This document shows, piece by piece, positions 1 through 9,303 of a DNA stretch of 64,000 bases. Made by a program: the position numbers and the translations under genes. This DNA is from Pleionea sediminis (GTDB lineage Bacteria > Pseudomonadota > Gammaproteobacteria > Enterobacterales > Kangiellaceae), in assembly GCF_007570825.1 (NCBI RefSeq), contig NZ_SUNB01000009.1:1-64000 (forward strand). Direction: 5' to 3'. Each line of letters starts with the position of its first letter. The stretch's first letter is position 1. Under the pieces are notes generated by a model. It worked only from the letters and a program-made list of their open reading frames with translations. It was not told the origin of the DNA and did no database searches.

Positions 1-1
1 C

Positions 2-586
2 GATCGCGATGGTGATGGTGTTGAAAACGATCAAGATGCGTTTCCGAATGACCCGAATGAATCGTCCGATTTAGACGGTGACGGTATTGGTGATAATGCT
101 GATACTGATCGCGATGGTGATGGTGTTGCAAACGATCAAGATGCGTTTCCGAATGACCCGAATGAATCGTCCGATTTAGACGGTGACGGTATTGGTGATA
201 ATGCCGATACCGATCGCGATGGTGATGGTGTTGCAAACGATCAAGATGCGTTTCCGAACGATCCCAATGAAACGTCCGATTTAGACGGTGATGGTATTGG
301 TGATAATGCCGATACTGATCGCGATGGTGACGGTGTAGAAAATGGCCAAGATGCTTTCCCTAACGATCCCAATGAAACGTCCGATTTAGACGGCGATGGT
401 ATTGGTGATAATGCGGATCCCGATCGCGATGGAGACGGTGTTGACAATGGTCAAGATGCTTTCCCTGACGATCCCAATGAAACGTCCGATATAGACGGTG
501 ATGGTATTGGTGATAATGCCGATACTGATCGCGATGGTGACGGTGTAGAAAATGATCAAGATGCTTATCCGAACGATCCAACACGT
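2..586 (+). repeat. Six tandem 105-bp repeats encoding TSP type 3 units
   Basis: Units begin at 2, 107, 212, 317, 422 and 527, an exact 105-bp (35-residue) period. Each encodes DRDGDGV, a QDAFPxDPNE segment, SD(L/I)DGDGIGDNAD and a linker. The last unit is truncated after the DAYPNDP segment. Units are nearly identical at the nucleotide level, so copy number may vary between strains. This is an in-frame coding repeat, not a CRISPR array. Confidence 0.95.
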
Positions 587-3500
587 TCAGCTCTCGAAAA
601 AGTTAACAACCTACAAGTAGAGCGGCAAGATACCTCGGTACGATTATTTTGGACAGCCGTACCTGCAAACTCAATCGTTCAATCCTATGAAATTCGTCGG
701 GCCGACTGGGGTGGTAGCTTTGCACCTATAGGAACAATTTCTGCAGGTGCATCAGAATACATTGACTCTAATGTTTCTAACGATAAAGCGTACCAGTACG
801 AGTTAGTTTCCATTTCAAGTAACGGTGATCGCAGTACAAATAATCCCAGTGTTCAGTTTTTTGTTGCGTATAATAATAACCCTGTTTCTAACCTTTCATT
901 GAAGCAACAAGGCACTCACATTGACTTAAGTTGGCAAACAACTGCCGCTGACGAAGTGATTATTTTAAGAGGGGAAGCGAATTTCCCTATGACTCAAATT
1001 AATGCGGTCCCCGACAATAACTTTACCGATAGCAACGTTGTTGTTCCCAACTCGTATCGTTATCAATTGGTGAATCGTAAATATTTTACCAATCCAATTG
1101 ATAATTCGAACTTTCATATCGATGGACCTGCCTCAGATATTGCTTCAATCAAGATGTTGCAACCGATGGCGGTTAGTTTAAATGCTACTAAAGTGTCCGA
1201 TGGCAATTATGAATTGTCAGTTAAAACAAGTCTCGCAAGTGTTACAGTCACTGGTTCCGTAAGTAATGCTACTGGCCCGGCGACTATTTCTGCAAGTAAT
1301 GGAAGTCAAACTGAAACCGTAACAACCAATGGCGCTTTCAGTTTAACTTTACCGGTCGATGCCCAAGCCAATCAGTGGCAGATTAATGCGGAAACATCAA
1401 CGAGTTTGGCATCTGCGAGCCTTACACTATTAATGGATAGCAGTGCTCCGGTTTTATCGGTCAATGGACCTTCTCAAATTAACACGGATGAATCGTCATT
1501 AACTTTTACTGGAAGCGTTACTGATGATCAAAAGGTTGATTCGGTTGCTGTTACTTCATCAATATTCGGTGGGCAAATATTCAAAGCAATTGTTTCTAAT
1601 GATGGTTCTTTCTCGGTTGAATTACCAATAGAAGTGGGGGAAAACCAGCTAACCTTTGTCGCGACCGATGCGTCTGGTAATTCCGATCAAAAAATAGTAA
1701 CCGTTACTAAAGAAAATAACTTGCTACCTAAAGTTTCTATAACCAGTCACAATTATGGTCAAACATTAACTGAGTCGACAGTTACTATTACGGGGTTAAT
1801 CGAAACAGATTTACCTCCGGAGCAAGTAACCATCAAGCTCGGTAATATTTCTGGAAGTATTAAAGTCCTTTCAGCGCGAAACTATCAGTTCCAGTTTGAC
1901 AATATCGGTCTCGTAGAGGGTGAAAACAAATTGGAATTTAAAACCATCTCTCCGGTTGGAGAGAGCTTGCTGCCCTTTATATTGAACTATGATGAAGCAG
2001 AACCTCAGTATGAGCCTCAGCTAACCTTAAATGAACCTCTCGATGGTTCTTTTATTCGCGATGAATCTTTCGTAGTTAAAGGCGAAGTTTATTCACCCAG
2101 CGAACTAACCGTAGTGACCATTAATGGCCAGCCTGTTGATATTCAGCGAACAGATTCAGAAAACTATTACTTCAATTACCCGGTAAGTTTCCAAGCCGAT
2201 TCGATAACCGTCGATATTGATGCTGTGGCAAGTAATGGTTTAAGCACAACGCAACAAGCCACTTATTATCGAGATAACTCTGCACCACAAATTGTTGTCG
2301 ATAATAATTTAATGGCAAGCCCTGCTGTAAATACCATTAACGAATTGCCCTATACCATTACTGGGCGAGTCATTGACGATAATCTGTCGTCATTAACTTT
2401 AAATGGCCGAGCGATTCAATTGATTCTGGGTAATCAAAATAATGAGTTTAGTTTTACGGTTGCCGTAAATGTTGAAAATCAGGTTGATACTAACATCGAT
2501 TTGCGCGCCTACGACTTGTCGGGCAACTCAACCGGAGAGTCTTTTGTATTACGAGCAGAGTCTGCAGCGAGTATCGACATCATTGCGCCCAGTGGTCGAA
2601 CAGAATTTCAATCAAGCGGTAGTTCGTTTAATTTGCAAGTGATTGCTCGCGTTCGTGGCACTATGGATACCGACCGTGTGCGCTTGGCAGTGAATAATCA
2701 AACGCCAGTGTTTGTTGATGTTAACGAAACCTTAGTGAATACATCAGTAGTCATGTCTTCCGACTCGGGCGAGCATCGTTTGAAAATGGAAGTGGTTAAT
2801 GCCTCTAACGATGTCATCTATCAGACGGCTCGCGACTTTAGTTTGTTAAATGAAGCTGACATTCCTCTGGAATTAATAAAAACAGAACCGTTTAACGGGC
2901 AATCGGGCATTGAGCCCAATGGCTTTATAGCGATTTACACGAATAAATCGATCGACCCATCATTATTGTCCTTCGATGTTCGAGAAACAGCGAATGGTAA
3001 AACCTACATTAATAATGATGAACCGGGCACAAACTTCTTAAATGCGCGCGGTTACCAATTGGTTGATGTATCACGTAATAATGAAATCGTCCCAGGTGGT
3101 ATCAGCCGAGTACCAGGTGATAACTTGGTAGCTTTCTATCCATCGCGTGCTTTTGCTTACAATGCAGATGTTACCGTGAAGGTGACCTACGATGGTAATG
3201 ACTTAACGCGTTTTGCTTTTAAAGTAAGACCATTACCAACATTCCTTACCGGTTCGGTATTTGATCAGTTGGATCAACCGGTAGCTAATGTTTCTGTGGA
3301 GCTTCCAGAGTTACAACGCAAAGTATTTACCGACGAAGAAGGTGTCTTTTCTTTTGGATTTGGTGATGCAGCCGATGAAGCTTTGCCACAAGGTACATAT
3401 CGTTTAGTGGTTAACCGCGGATTTGGTAATCCTAAATTCGGTGTGACCGATCGTCTTATTACTATCGAGTCGGGACGTCGTAACTCACTCGCTATTATTA

Positions 3501-4039
3501 AGACGCCGGTATTGGATAAACAAGTGCCGTTTAATTTATTAAACAGCGGGCAAGAAAATGAATTTGCCGGCGGTGAGTTAACACTCGATTTAACCTCAGC
3601 AAGGGTTAATTTTGCCGACGGCTCTGCCAGTGGTCAAGTGCATGTTTCTTTCGTCGAGATATCCGGCATTGATGCTGCGGTGACGCCCATTGCTTATCCG
3701 TCTTGGGTTTACTCAGTACAACCCTCGGGCATTCAGGTGTCAGGCAACATGCAACTCGAAATTAAAATGCCCAAACTTTACAACAGTTACGATTACGTAC
3801 CCAACTCGGGTACCTACGTTACGTTGATAGGTCGCGATAGTACAACGCATACCTTGCGACCTGTGGGTGTTGGTGTCATCGATGGTTACACGGTTAAGTC
3901 GGTTGGCGATCTTCGTTACGAGCGTCTCGACTTTATTGGTTACTCTTTTGTTGCCGAAGACAAGCAAAGAGTACTCGAGCGTTACGCCAATGGTGAAATT
4001 GGTTTGCAAGCCTTAATGGCAATGCTGCGCACCGAGTAA
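2..4039 (+). CDS. Surface protein with TSP type 3 repeats and Ig-like domains (5' partial)
   Basis: The frame is open from the first bases, so the true start lies upstream; about 1345 residues are visible. Residues 1-195 are six calcium-binding thrombospondin type 3 repeats (DxDxDGxxD pattern). They are followed by a fibronectin III-like domain (about 200-295), a run of Ig-like beta-sandwich segments with recurring 'NGPxx' and 'DxSGN' turns, and a carboxypeptidase-regulatory-like domain near 1080-1160 (LTGSVFDQLDQPVANVSVEL). No membrane anchor is visible at the C terminus. It stops 31 bp before the next gene in the same orientation, which suggests an operon with the toxin-like genes. From family knowledge such proteins are exported and adhesive; a role in displaying or delivering the following proteins is inference. 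Confidence 0.85.
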   Translation, partial: DRDGDGVENDQDAFPNDPNESSDLDGDGIGDNADTDRDGDGVANDQDAFPNDPNESSDLDGDGIGDNADTDRDGDGVANDQDAFPNDPNETSDLDGDGIGDNADTDRDGDGVENGQDAFPNDPNETSDLDGDGIGDNADPDRDGDGVDNGQDAFPDDPNETSDIDGDGIGDNADTDRDGDGVENDQDAYPNDPTRSALEKVNNLQVERQDTSVRLFWTAVPANSIVQSYEIRRADWGGSFAPIGTISAGASEYIDSNVSNDKAYQYELVSISSNGDRSTNNPSVQFFVAYNNNPVSNLSLKQQGTHIDLSWQTTAADEVIILRGEANFPMTQINAVPDNNFTDSNVVVPNSYRYQLVNRKYFTNPIDNSNFHIDGPASDIASIKMLQPMAVSLNATKVSDGNYELSVKTSLASVTVTGSVSNATGPATISASNGSQTETVTTNGAFSLTLPVDAQANQWQINAETSTSLASASLTLLMDSSAPVLSVNGPSQINTDESSLTFTGSVTDDQKVDSVAVTSSIFGGQIFKAIVSNDGSFSVELPIEVGENQLTFVATDASGNSDQKIVTVTKENNLLPKVSITSHNYGQTLTESTVTITGLIETDLPPEQVTIKLGNISGSIKVLSARNYQFQFDNIGLVEGENKLEFKTISPVGESLLPFILNYDEAEPQYEPQLTLNEPLDGSFIRDESFVVKGEVYSPSELTVVTINGQPVDIQRTDSENYYFNYPVSFQADSITVDIDAVASNGLSTTQQATYYRDNSAPQIVVDNNLMASPAVNTINELPYTITGRVIDDNLSSLTLNGRAIQLILGNQNNEFSFTVAVNVENQVDTNIDLRAYDLSGNSTGESFVLRAESAASIDIIAPSGRTEFQSSGSSFNLQVIARVRGTMDTDRVRLAVNNQTPVFVDVNETLVNTSVVMSSDSGEHRLKMEVVNASNDVIYQTARDFSLLNEADIPLELIKTEPFNGQSGIEPNGFIAIYTNKSIDPSLLSFDVRETANGKTYINNDEPGTNFLNARGYQLVDVSRNNEIVPGGISRVPGDNLVAFYPSRAFAYNADVTVKVTYDGNDLTRFAFKVRPLPTFLTGSVFDQLDQPVANVSVELPELQRKVFTDEEGVFSFGFGDAADEALPQGTYRLVVNRGFGNPKFGVTDRLITIESGRRNSLAIIKTPVLDKQVPFNLLNSGQENEFAGGELTLDLTSARVNFADGSASGQVHVSFVEISGIDAAVTPIAYPSWVYSVQPSGIQVSGNMQLEIKMPKLYNSYDYVPNSGTYVTLIGRDSTTHTLRPVGVGVIDGYTVKSVGDLRYERLDFIGYSFVAEDKQRVLERYANGEIGLQALMAMLRTE

Positions 4040-4070
4040 ATAGAATTATAGTTAACTTAGTTGAAGTATT

Positions 4071-7000
4071 ATGAGTAGAAAGAATGTTATCAATGCACTG
4101 TTAGCAATCAGCTTAACGCTGACGTGCATTAATTCTGCCTACTCGGTCGCTGGTTTTCAGGAGTGGCGAACTCGGACCGGAATTGTTATGGCTCGCGGGT
4201 TAGTTTATACCGAAGACGGCTTCAGAATTTTCACTGAGTATGATGAGCAAGGAAATATAGTTAGTGCTAATGAGGTTATCGAAGACGATTCGATGCAGGG
4301 TGCTTTCGTAATCTCGGGCTCTGAATATCGGGCCATCGTAAATTATTACAACCAGTTTCAGTCGGAAAATGCTAATGGTATTGCTCGTGGTGCGAGAGTG
4401 ATGACTCGTGAAGAGTATGAGAATGAGAACTTTTTGACTTTCGACAACAAACCATTGGCAAATGGTGCAAAGTCACCTTTGCTCACCAAAACGAAGTCTG
4501 TTTTAGTGAGAAATCAAAAGCAAATTTTTCTTACCAATACCGATCCATTGTTATTTCAAGCTTCATTTAGTTTAGAAGTAGAGGATATAGAAGATGCGAT
4601 CGTTAATAATAATGATATTAAATCAGTCTTGATCGATCCTCTTGGTAATGTTCGGCATTTTTCGGAAAATAATATTGGTTATAAGGTTCTCTTTTTTGAA
4701 AATGAGAGCGATGAGAATTATAAACCAGGTCCAAATGACAAAATCTACGATCCATTGGATTTTGTCCCTTTATATATGCCGGATGGTTTAGTTGGTGGTT
4801 CTACTGCAACAGGCAACGATGGACGTTACTCATCACTGTATATGCTACCACCATGTCCCGGCTTTTCATATGAATTGTATACACCTATTACCCTCCGTCT
4901 TTATTATAAAAATTTTAATCCTCGCATAGAACGAGGTATGGGGCTTTATCATTTAACGAAGCCTGGCTACGACTTTTGTAGTGGGCTTAGTGCTTTGCCA
5001 CCGTCGCCATCTTTACTTGGGGTTGCGGCCCATTGGGAAGTAATGGCAATTGAAGCAAGTATGGCCCAAAGCATCTATCAAACTCATTTTATGGTTGATA
5101 CGGCAGTTATTGGGGGAGAAGGTTTTTTTAGTAACGAGAATACTAATCAGGAGTCGACTGGCAGTGAAACACCAATTCCCTTAGGCGAAGAAACCCAATA
5201 CAAATACGAACGTCCCGATTTATCACTGCATGCTGATTACCACTTTGATTTTGATGGTGATGGAGGAAATGACCTCGCCGTATTGGGTGACTTAAGTGAT
5301 GAAATGATCGATGGAAAAGAGGTGGCTTATTTTGAAAGAAATAATATTGGACCTTATCAGGGTATATATCTATCCGGTGGAACACAAAACCCGAACAGTG
5401 ACGATAGAGACACTCGTCAGCCGGACTTTGTTCGATTAGCGGACAAAATGCCAGACTTTACCCATCAAGGTTTACTCGAAACCATCAGTGAAGAAGATTT
5501 TAAAAAGACCGATATCTTGGTTTTTCGTGAGTCTAACGGAAAATTAATTACACAACGTAACGGATTAGATGAAGGCGAATTTAGAACACGCAGTTATACC
5601 TATTTAGACGGAAATGCCGGCGAAATGGCGTATTCCATTATGGTCCGAGGACCAAAATCTGCGCCATTTGATTATGCGGATAGAGCCAATCGTTCGGGTA
5701 CCGATTGGTACAGTGGCTGGCAAAGTGCCGCTGGGATGGATGAATCATTGCATCAACGTAAAGCTGATCATATTCGTCCGCAAGAAAAAATACGCGTAAT
5801 TGCAATTAATCGTAAAACTGGCTACATGGGTAGTGTAAGAACCACTTACGGTAAATTCATTACTGACGGTTACATCTCAATGAACATCGATAAAATTGTT
5901 ATGCGGCCGCCCAATTTAAAAGTCATAGTTGAGCGTAAATATGATATTGAGCAAGGTCTTACTCAAGGTGAAGAACGGGAGTATTTAATTGGTTACGAAG
6001 GTGCAGCACTAGACACAGATAAAACTATCACTATTACCACTGAGTGGTTCGATCACGATGGTTCACCACTGCCTGAAGAGTTGGACGATTACGGATTTAC
6101 AGGACGTCTTGCAAAAGTTGTATCTGAAAATACCGTTCAACAAGACAGTTCAGCTATTGCTCATTTTAAAATTAAACCAGGTCGACATACTGAAAATATT
6201 CAGTTAAGCAGAAACATTGAGCATAACATTCATTACTATGTTCAAGTCAGCGCAAAAACAGCTGCAGAAACGGCAGACTTCAATACAAATCCAGAGAGCA
6301 ATAATTCCGGCGAAAATTCAGAGGATTCAACAGATGGCTCTTCAGATGAAAGTCAACCTCCACCAGAGCCTTTAGATTACCGTCCGCAATTTTATGTGCC
6401 AATTAAAGCGCCTATAATGGATGAAGCCATGACCATAGAGCAATGGCGAGCTTATCGTGATTATGTAAGAAACAATCCCGAAGGACAAAACAATCCGCAA
6501 ACGCGTATTGAGAAGCCCGAACCTATCTACCGCTGGTTTTATCGTCCTGAGTTACAGTTCAGTTTATTTGGGCTGAGAGTGAATGAGATTTTACGGGTAA
6601 ATTATAACGAAGATGGTTCAGAACAAACTCTCGATATTCTAAACTCGTTAGCACCATCTATTTTGCCCTCCGATGACTTAGTGCGATTAGTTTACACATT
6701 AACTGAAGACAATTTTGCAGCACTGCCATTTTTAGGACCAGGGCAAGAGCTAGTGTTTAGTCTTGGCCCTAATGAAATCGATGCGGTTACTGCGCGATGG
6801 GAAGATGGACAATTTATATTTACAAATTTAGATGCTATTAATGATTTAGATATTGAAGACTTTTTAACGATCTCTCTTTATTCAAATAATGATGCTGGAA
6901 ATATTTTGTGGGAGTACGCGTTCGGTGGAGGCTTAATTATCAATTCATCAGATGATCCTGGAAGTAGAGCTGCAAAATCTTTCATTATTTGTAATGAAAA

Positions 7001-8216
7001 TGCACAAGGACGAAGTATTTGCGAAGAGCAACAGGCTATAACCGCGCACTTAGCTTTAGATTTACCGGATGATGCTGTCATAGAATGGAATGTAGAGGCA
7101 TTAAGAGGGAATACAAGAAAGGATGATTTGGATAACAGCTCTAATAGTACTAACAAATTACATATGTATGGTGAGACTAAGAACTGGAAAGTGGGGGCAA
7201 ATCAGGCCGTCAATAATGCGGTGAGAAAAGAAAACACAGATGGCACAGGGCGTTATCAAAGCCCATGGACAAGTGAAAACTATAATTATTCAGATGCGCG
7301 ATACTTTTCTTTTTCTCCAGATTTAACCGGGGATGACTACACTCATCTACCTAGTAACTATAATCGGCCAGATGATTGTGTAAGTCAGTATGATAATTGT
7401 TTATCGGGTACAAACATGACAGATGTTTGGCGTCATAATCCTCATGTTGGTTATAAGATTTCAGTTATTGTGAATGGCCAAACTCCACTTAGTAAAATAG
7501 TAAAAATGGATCACGTAGATGTACTTCGCCAAGAATATATTGATCTGATGTACTCTACTAGAAATGATAGCCTCACTGCTCAGGCAAAAGGGGTTCGTCT
7601 GTTAGAGCGAGATAATTTAGTAGCTAAAAATGTACTTCCTACAGGCGATTGGGTGGATTCGGATTATGAGTATTCTCATGTAGTTGACGATGGTATGGTT
7701 CGCCTAGCTAGAGATGTAATGAATGGCTTTGAAACTTACCGACAATTAGAGTTTAATGGATTGGCTAATGCAACATTTCAAGTTTCTAGTAATAGTTTGA
7801 AAATTAATAGTTCTTATCGTAACCCCGAACGAAACGAAAGAATAGGTACGGTTTCAGGTAGCCGTCATATGATGGGGCGCGCTGTAGATTTTGGTTTTTC
7901 TGGTTTAACAGCTTTGGCCAATGATGCATCAATAATTGAACAGTTAGCAGCCTATAACAACCGGGGTATATTGTTTGGTAGCTTGTGGCAAATGATTAGC
8001 GAGCATCATGCCGATTGGTTAGAAACTGCAAGCTTGGCACAGTTGGAAGGGCGAGGCGGTCCATCTGATATCCAGGTGCGAACTAGTCCCACTGGTATTT
8101 TTAATCAGCAAATATCGACAGTTCCACTTGGAATACAAGATGCAGATAATGATGATATACCAGATGAATATGAGTTAACTTTTCATCTGCACATACAGGA
8201 CAATCCTTCACAATGA
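4071..8216 (+). CDS. Secreted polymorphic-toxin-like protein with C-terminal peptidase M15-like domain
   Basis: The protein has 1381 residues. A Sec signal peptide covers about residues 1-25 (hydrophobic stretch ending INSAYS). Residues 1 to about 960 are collinear with the N-terminal part of the 9304-15771 protein, with blocks such as GGSTATGNDGRYSSLYMLPP and AINRKTGYMGSVRTTYGKF; I do not recognise this module. The C-terminal 400 residues are unique to this protein. Residues about 1246-1276 read SSYRNPERNER then SGSRHMMGRAVDFGF. This matches the SxHxxGxAxD zinc-site signature of peptidase M15, whose members cut peptidoglycan peptides. A downstream SEHHADW may supply the third ligand. A calcium-loop-like DADNDDIPDEYE sits near the end. 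The start shares its context (gttgaagtattATG) with the paralogue. Shared carrier with swapped tip fits a polymorphic toxin; toxicity is inferred. Confidence 0.75.
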   Translation: MSRKNVINALLAISLTLTCINSAYSVAGFQEWRTRTGIVMARGLVYTEDGFRIFTEYDEQGNIVSANEVIEDDSMQGAFVISGSEYRAIVNYYNQFQSENANGIARGARVMTREEYENENFLTFDNKPLANGAKSPLLTKTKSVLVRNQKQIFLTNTDPLLFQASFSLEVEDIEDAIVNNNDIKSVLIDPLGNVRHFSENNIGYKVLFFENESDENYKPGPNDKIYDPLDFVPLYMPDGLVGGSTATGNDGRYSSLYMLPPCPGFSYELYTPITLRLYYKNFNPRIERGMGLYHLTKPGYDFCSGLSALPPSPSLLGVAAHWEVMAIEASMAQSIYQTHFMVDTAVIGGEGFFSNENTNQESTGSETPIPLGEETQYKYERPDLSLHADYHFDFDGDGGNDLAVLGDLSDEMIDGKEVAYFERNNIGPYQGIYLSGGTQNPNSDDRDTRQPDFVRLADKMPDFTHQGLLETISEEDFKKTDILVFRESNGKLITQRNGLDEGEFRTRSYTYLDGNAGEMAYSIMVRGPKSAPFDYADRANRSGTDWYSGWQSAAGMDESLHQRKADHIRPQEKIRVIAINRKTGYMGSVRTTYGKFITDGYISMNIDKIVMRPPNLKVIVERKYDIEQGLTQGEEREYLIGYEGAALDTDKTITITTEWFDHDGSPLPEELDDYGFTGRLAKVVSENTVQQDSSAIAHFKIKPGRHTENIQLSRNIEHNIHYYVQVSAKTAAETADFNTNPESNNSGENSEDSTDGSSDESQPPPEPLDYRPQFYVPIKAPIMDEAMTIEQWRAYRDYVRNNPEGQNNPQTRIEKPEPIYRWFYRPELQFSLFGLRVNEILRVNYNEDGSEQTLDILNSLAPSILPSDDLVRLVYTLTEDNFAALPFLGPGQELVFSLGPNEIDAVTARWEDGQFIFTNLDAINDLDIEDFLTISLYSNNDAGNILWEYAFGGGLIINSSDDPGSRAAKSFIICNENAQGRSICEEQQAITAHLALDLPDDAVIEWNVEALRGNTRKDDLDNSSNSTNKLHMYGETKNWKVGANQAVNNAVRKENTDGTGRYQSPWTSENYNYSDARYFSFSPDLTGDDYTHLPSNYNRPDDCVSQYDNCLSGTNMTDVWRHNPHVGYKISVIVNGQTPLSKIVKMDHVDVLRQEYIDLMYSTRNDSLTAQAKGVRLLERDNLVAKNVLPTGDWVDSDYEYSHVVDDGMVRLARDVMNGFETYRQLEFNGLANATFQVSSNSLKINSSYRNPERNERIGTVSGSRHMMGRAVDFGFSGLTALANDASIIEQLAAYNNRGILFGSLWQMISEHHADWLETASLAQLEGRGGPSDIQVRTSPTGIFNQQISTVPLGIQDADNDDIPDEYELTFHLHIQDNPSQ

Positions 8217-9145
8217 AAAAACTAATTGTAATCAGTTTTTTACTCATAAACTCCATCTTCCTTCAAGCTGAGAATCTTCGAGAATATGAAGAGTTGGTTC
8301 ATAGCTTGAGAGCTACACCTACTAGTTATTTAAAGAACGGTCAGGGCGAATTGGTTGATAAATCAGATGAAATTAATGCGCGCTTAGAGGAGTTGAATAT
8401 TAAAATCTCGAGAGATCCCAATAATCCTATTTTGTATTTATTAAAGGGATTATATTATAGAGCCAAAGTTACAATCAGAAATGATATTTATCTTCGTAAG
8501 TTACGACGTGAAGGAAAAATAACAAAAGAAGAGGCTAACCAAGATCCTGAACGTAAAAGGTTAATTGATAAGGTTACGGAAAATTATGTTAAAGCTTTAG
8601 AACTTGACTCTAATCAGGCTCACAGTTTGAGACTTACCAAGCAAATGCTTTATGATATTACGCAAGATGTTGTGTTGGATCCAGCTGTTAATGAAGCTGC
8701 TATTAAAAGAGAGATGGCGCTTACTAAAACAGCTCCTACAAGCACTTATTACTGGGATTCTTATGAGACTATGTTTCAAATGTATTTAGGCGGAAAGCAG
8801 TATGACGAAGCTTTACGTATATTAGATGAAATGCTGGACAAGTTTCCAGGGCGAACAGAAATAATTCAAACTGCAATTGCCAACGTTGAGCTAGCAAAAA
8901 ATACTGCTGAAGAAAAGTGGAAATCTACTCCTGCCATTTCAAAAGATGACCGTGCCTCTCAAAAACAAGTAGAACCTGCTGAAGAAAAACAAGTTGTAGA
9001 TAGCAAGTCAGTTGAACCTAAGAAAGAAGAGGCTCAAGCTGAAGAGCCAGAGAGCAAGACGCAGTTTTTATTAATCGGTATTGCTGTATTCTGTTTGTTA
9101 CTTGTTGGCTTTGTTTTATTGTTTGGTAGGAAAATTAAAAGATAG
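8213..9145 (+). CDS. Membrane-anchored periplasmic TPR protein, candidate immunity protein
   Basis: The protein has 310 residues. The start codon overlaps the stop of the M15-like toxin gene (ATGA), so translation is probably coupled. An N-terminal signal peptide (MKKLIVISFLLINSIFLQAE) is followed by helical TPR-like segments (for example NPILYLLKGLYYRA and YDEALRILDEMLDKFPG), a Lys/Glu-rich linker (about 235-285), one transmembrane helix (about 286-305) and a short basic tail. The predicted topology puts the TPR part in the periplasm, tethered to the inner membrane. That is where protection from a periplasmic peptidoglycan peptidase would be needed, so immunity is a reasonable inference. A scaffold or chaperone role is the alternative. 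Confidence 0.7.
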   Translation: MKKLIVISFLLINSIFLQAENLREYEELVHSLRATPTSYLKNGQGELVDKSDEINARLEELNIKISRDPNNPILYLLKGLYYRAKVTIRNDIYLRKLRREGKITKEEANQDPERKRLIDKVTENYVKALELDSNQAHSLRLTKQMLYDITQDVVLDPAVNEAAIKREMALTKTAPTSTYYWDSYETMFQMYLGGKQYDEALRILDEMLDKFPGRTEIIQTAIANVELAKNTAEEKWKSTPAISKDDRASQKQVEPAEEKQVVDSKSVEPKKEEAQAEEPESKTQFLLIGIAVFCLLLVGFVLLFGRKIKR

Positions 9146-9176
9146 GGTTGGCGAAAGATAAAATAGAGATTATTCA

Positions 9177-9205
9177 CTGGGGGCAATGCCCTCGGTTTTG
9201 TTATT
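9177..9205 (+). terminator. Rho-independent terminator after the TPR gene
   Basis: An 8-bp stem (CTGGGGGC / GCCCTCGG, two G-U pairs) with an AAT loop is followed by TTTTGTTATT. It separates the adhesin/M15-toxin/TPR transcript from the next toxin gene, which therefore probably has its own promoter in the remaining 100 bp. Confidence 0.75.
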
Positions 9206-9303
9206 AAAGGCTTAAGGGTTAGGTTTGTTAGCTTTGTTTGGATAAAGATAACAAACAAAAGTGATGGAATAGTTATAAAGTGGTTTTAAAAAAGTTGAAG
9301 TTT

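Noticed and set aside
241-584. Minus-strand ORFs over the 105-bp repeats
   Set aside because: They are low-complexity shadows of the repeat array; the plus frame encodes clear calcium-binding repeats and is open throughout.
2-586. Possible CRISPR array
   Set aside because: The period is exactly 105 bp with no unique spacers, and every unit is in-frame coding sequence.
9280-9303. GTG start for the large nuclease toxin
   Set aside because: ATG 9304 shares its upstream sequence with the paralogue start at 4071 and gives a normal signal peptide.
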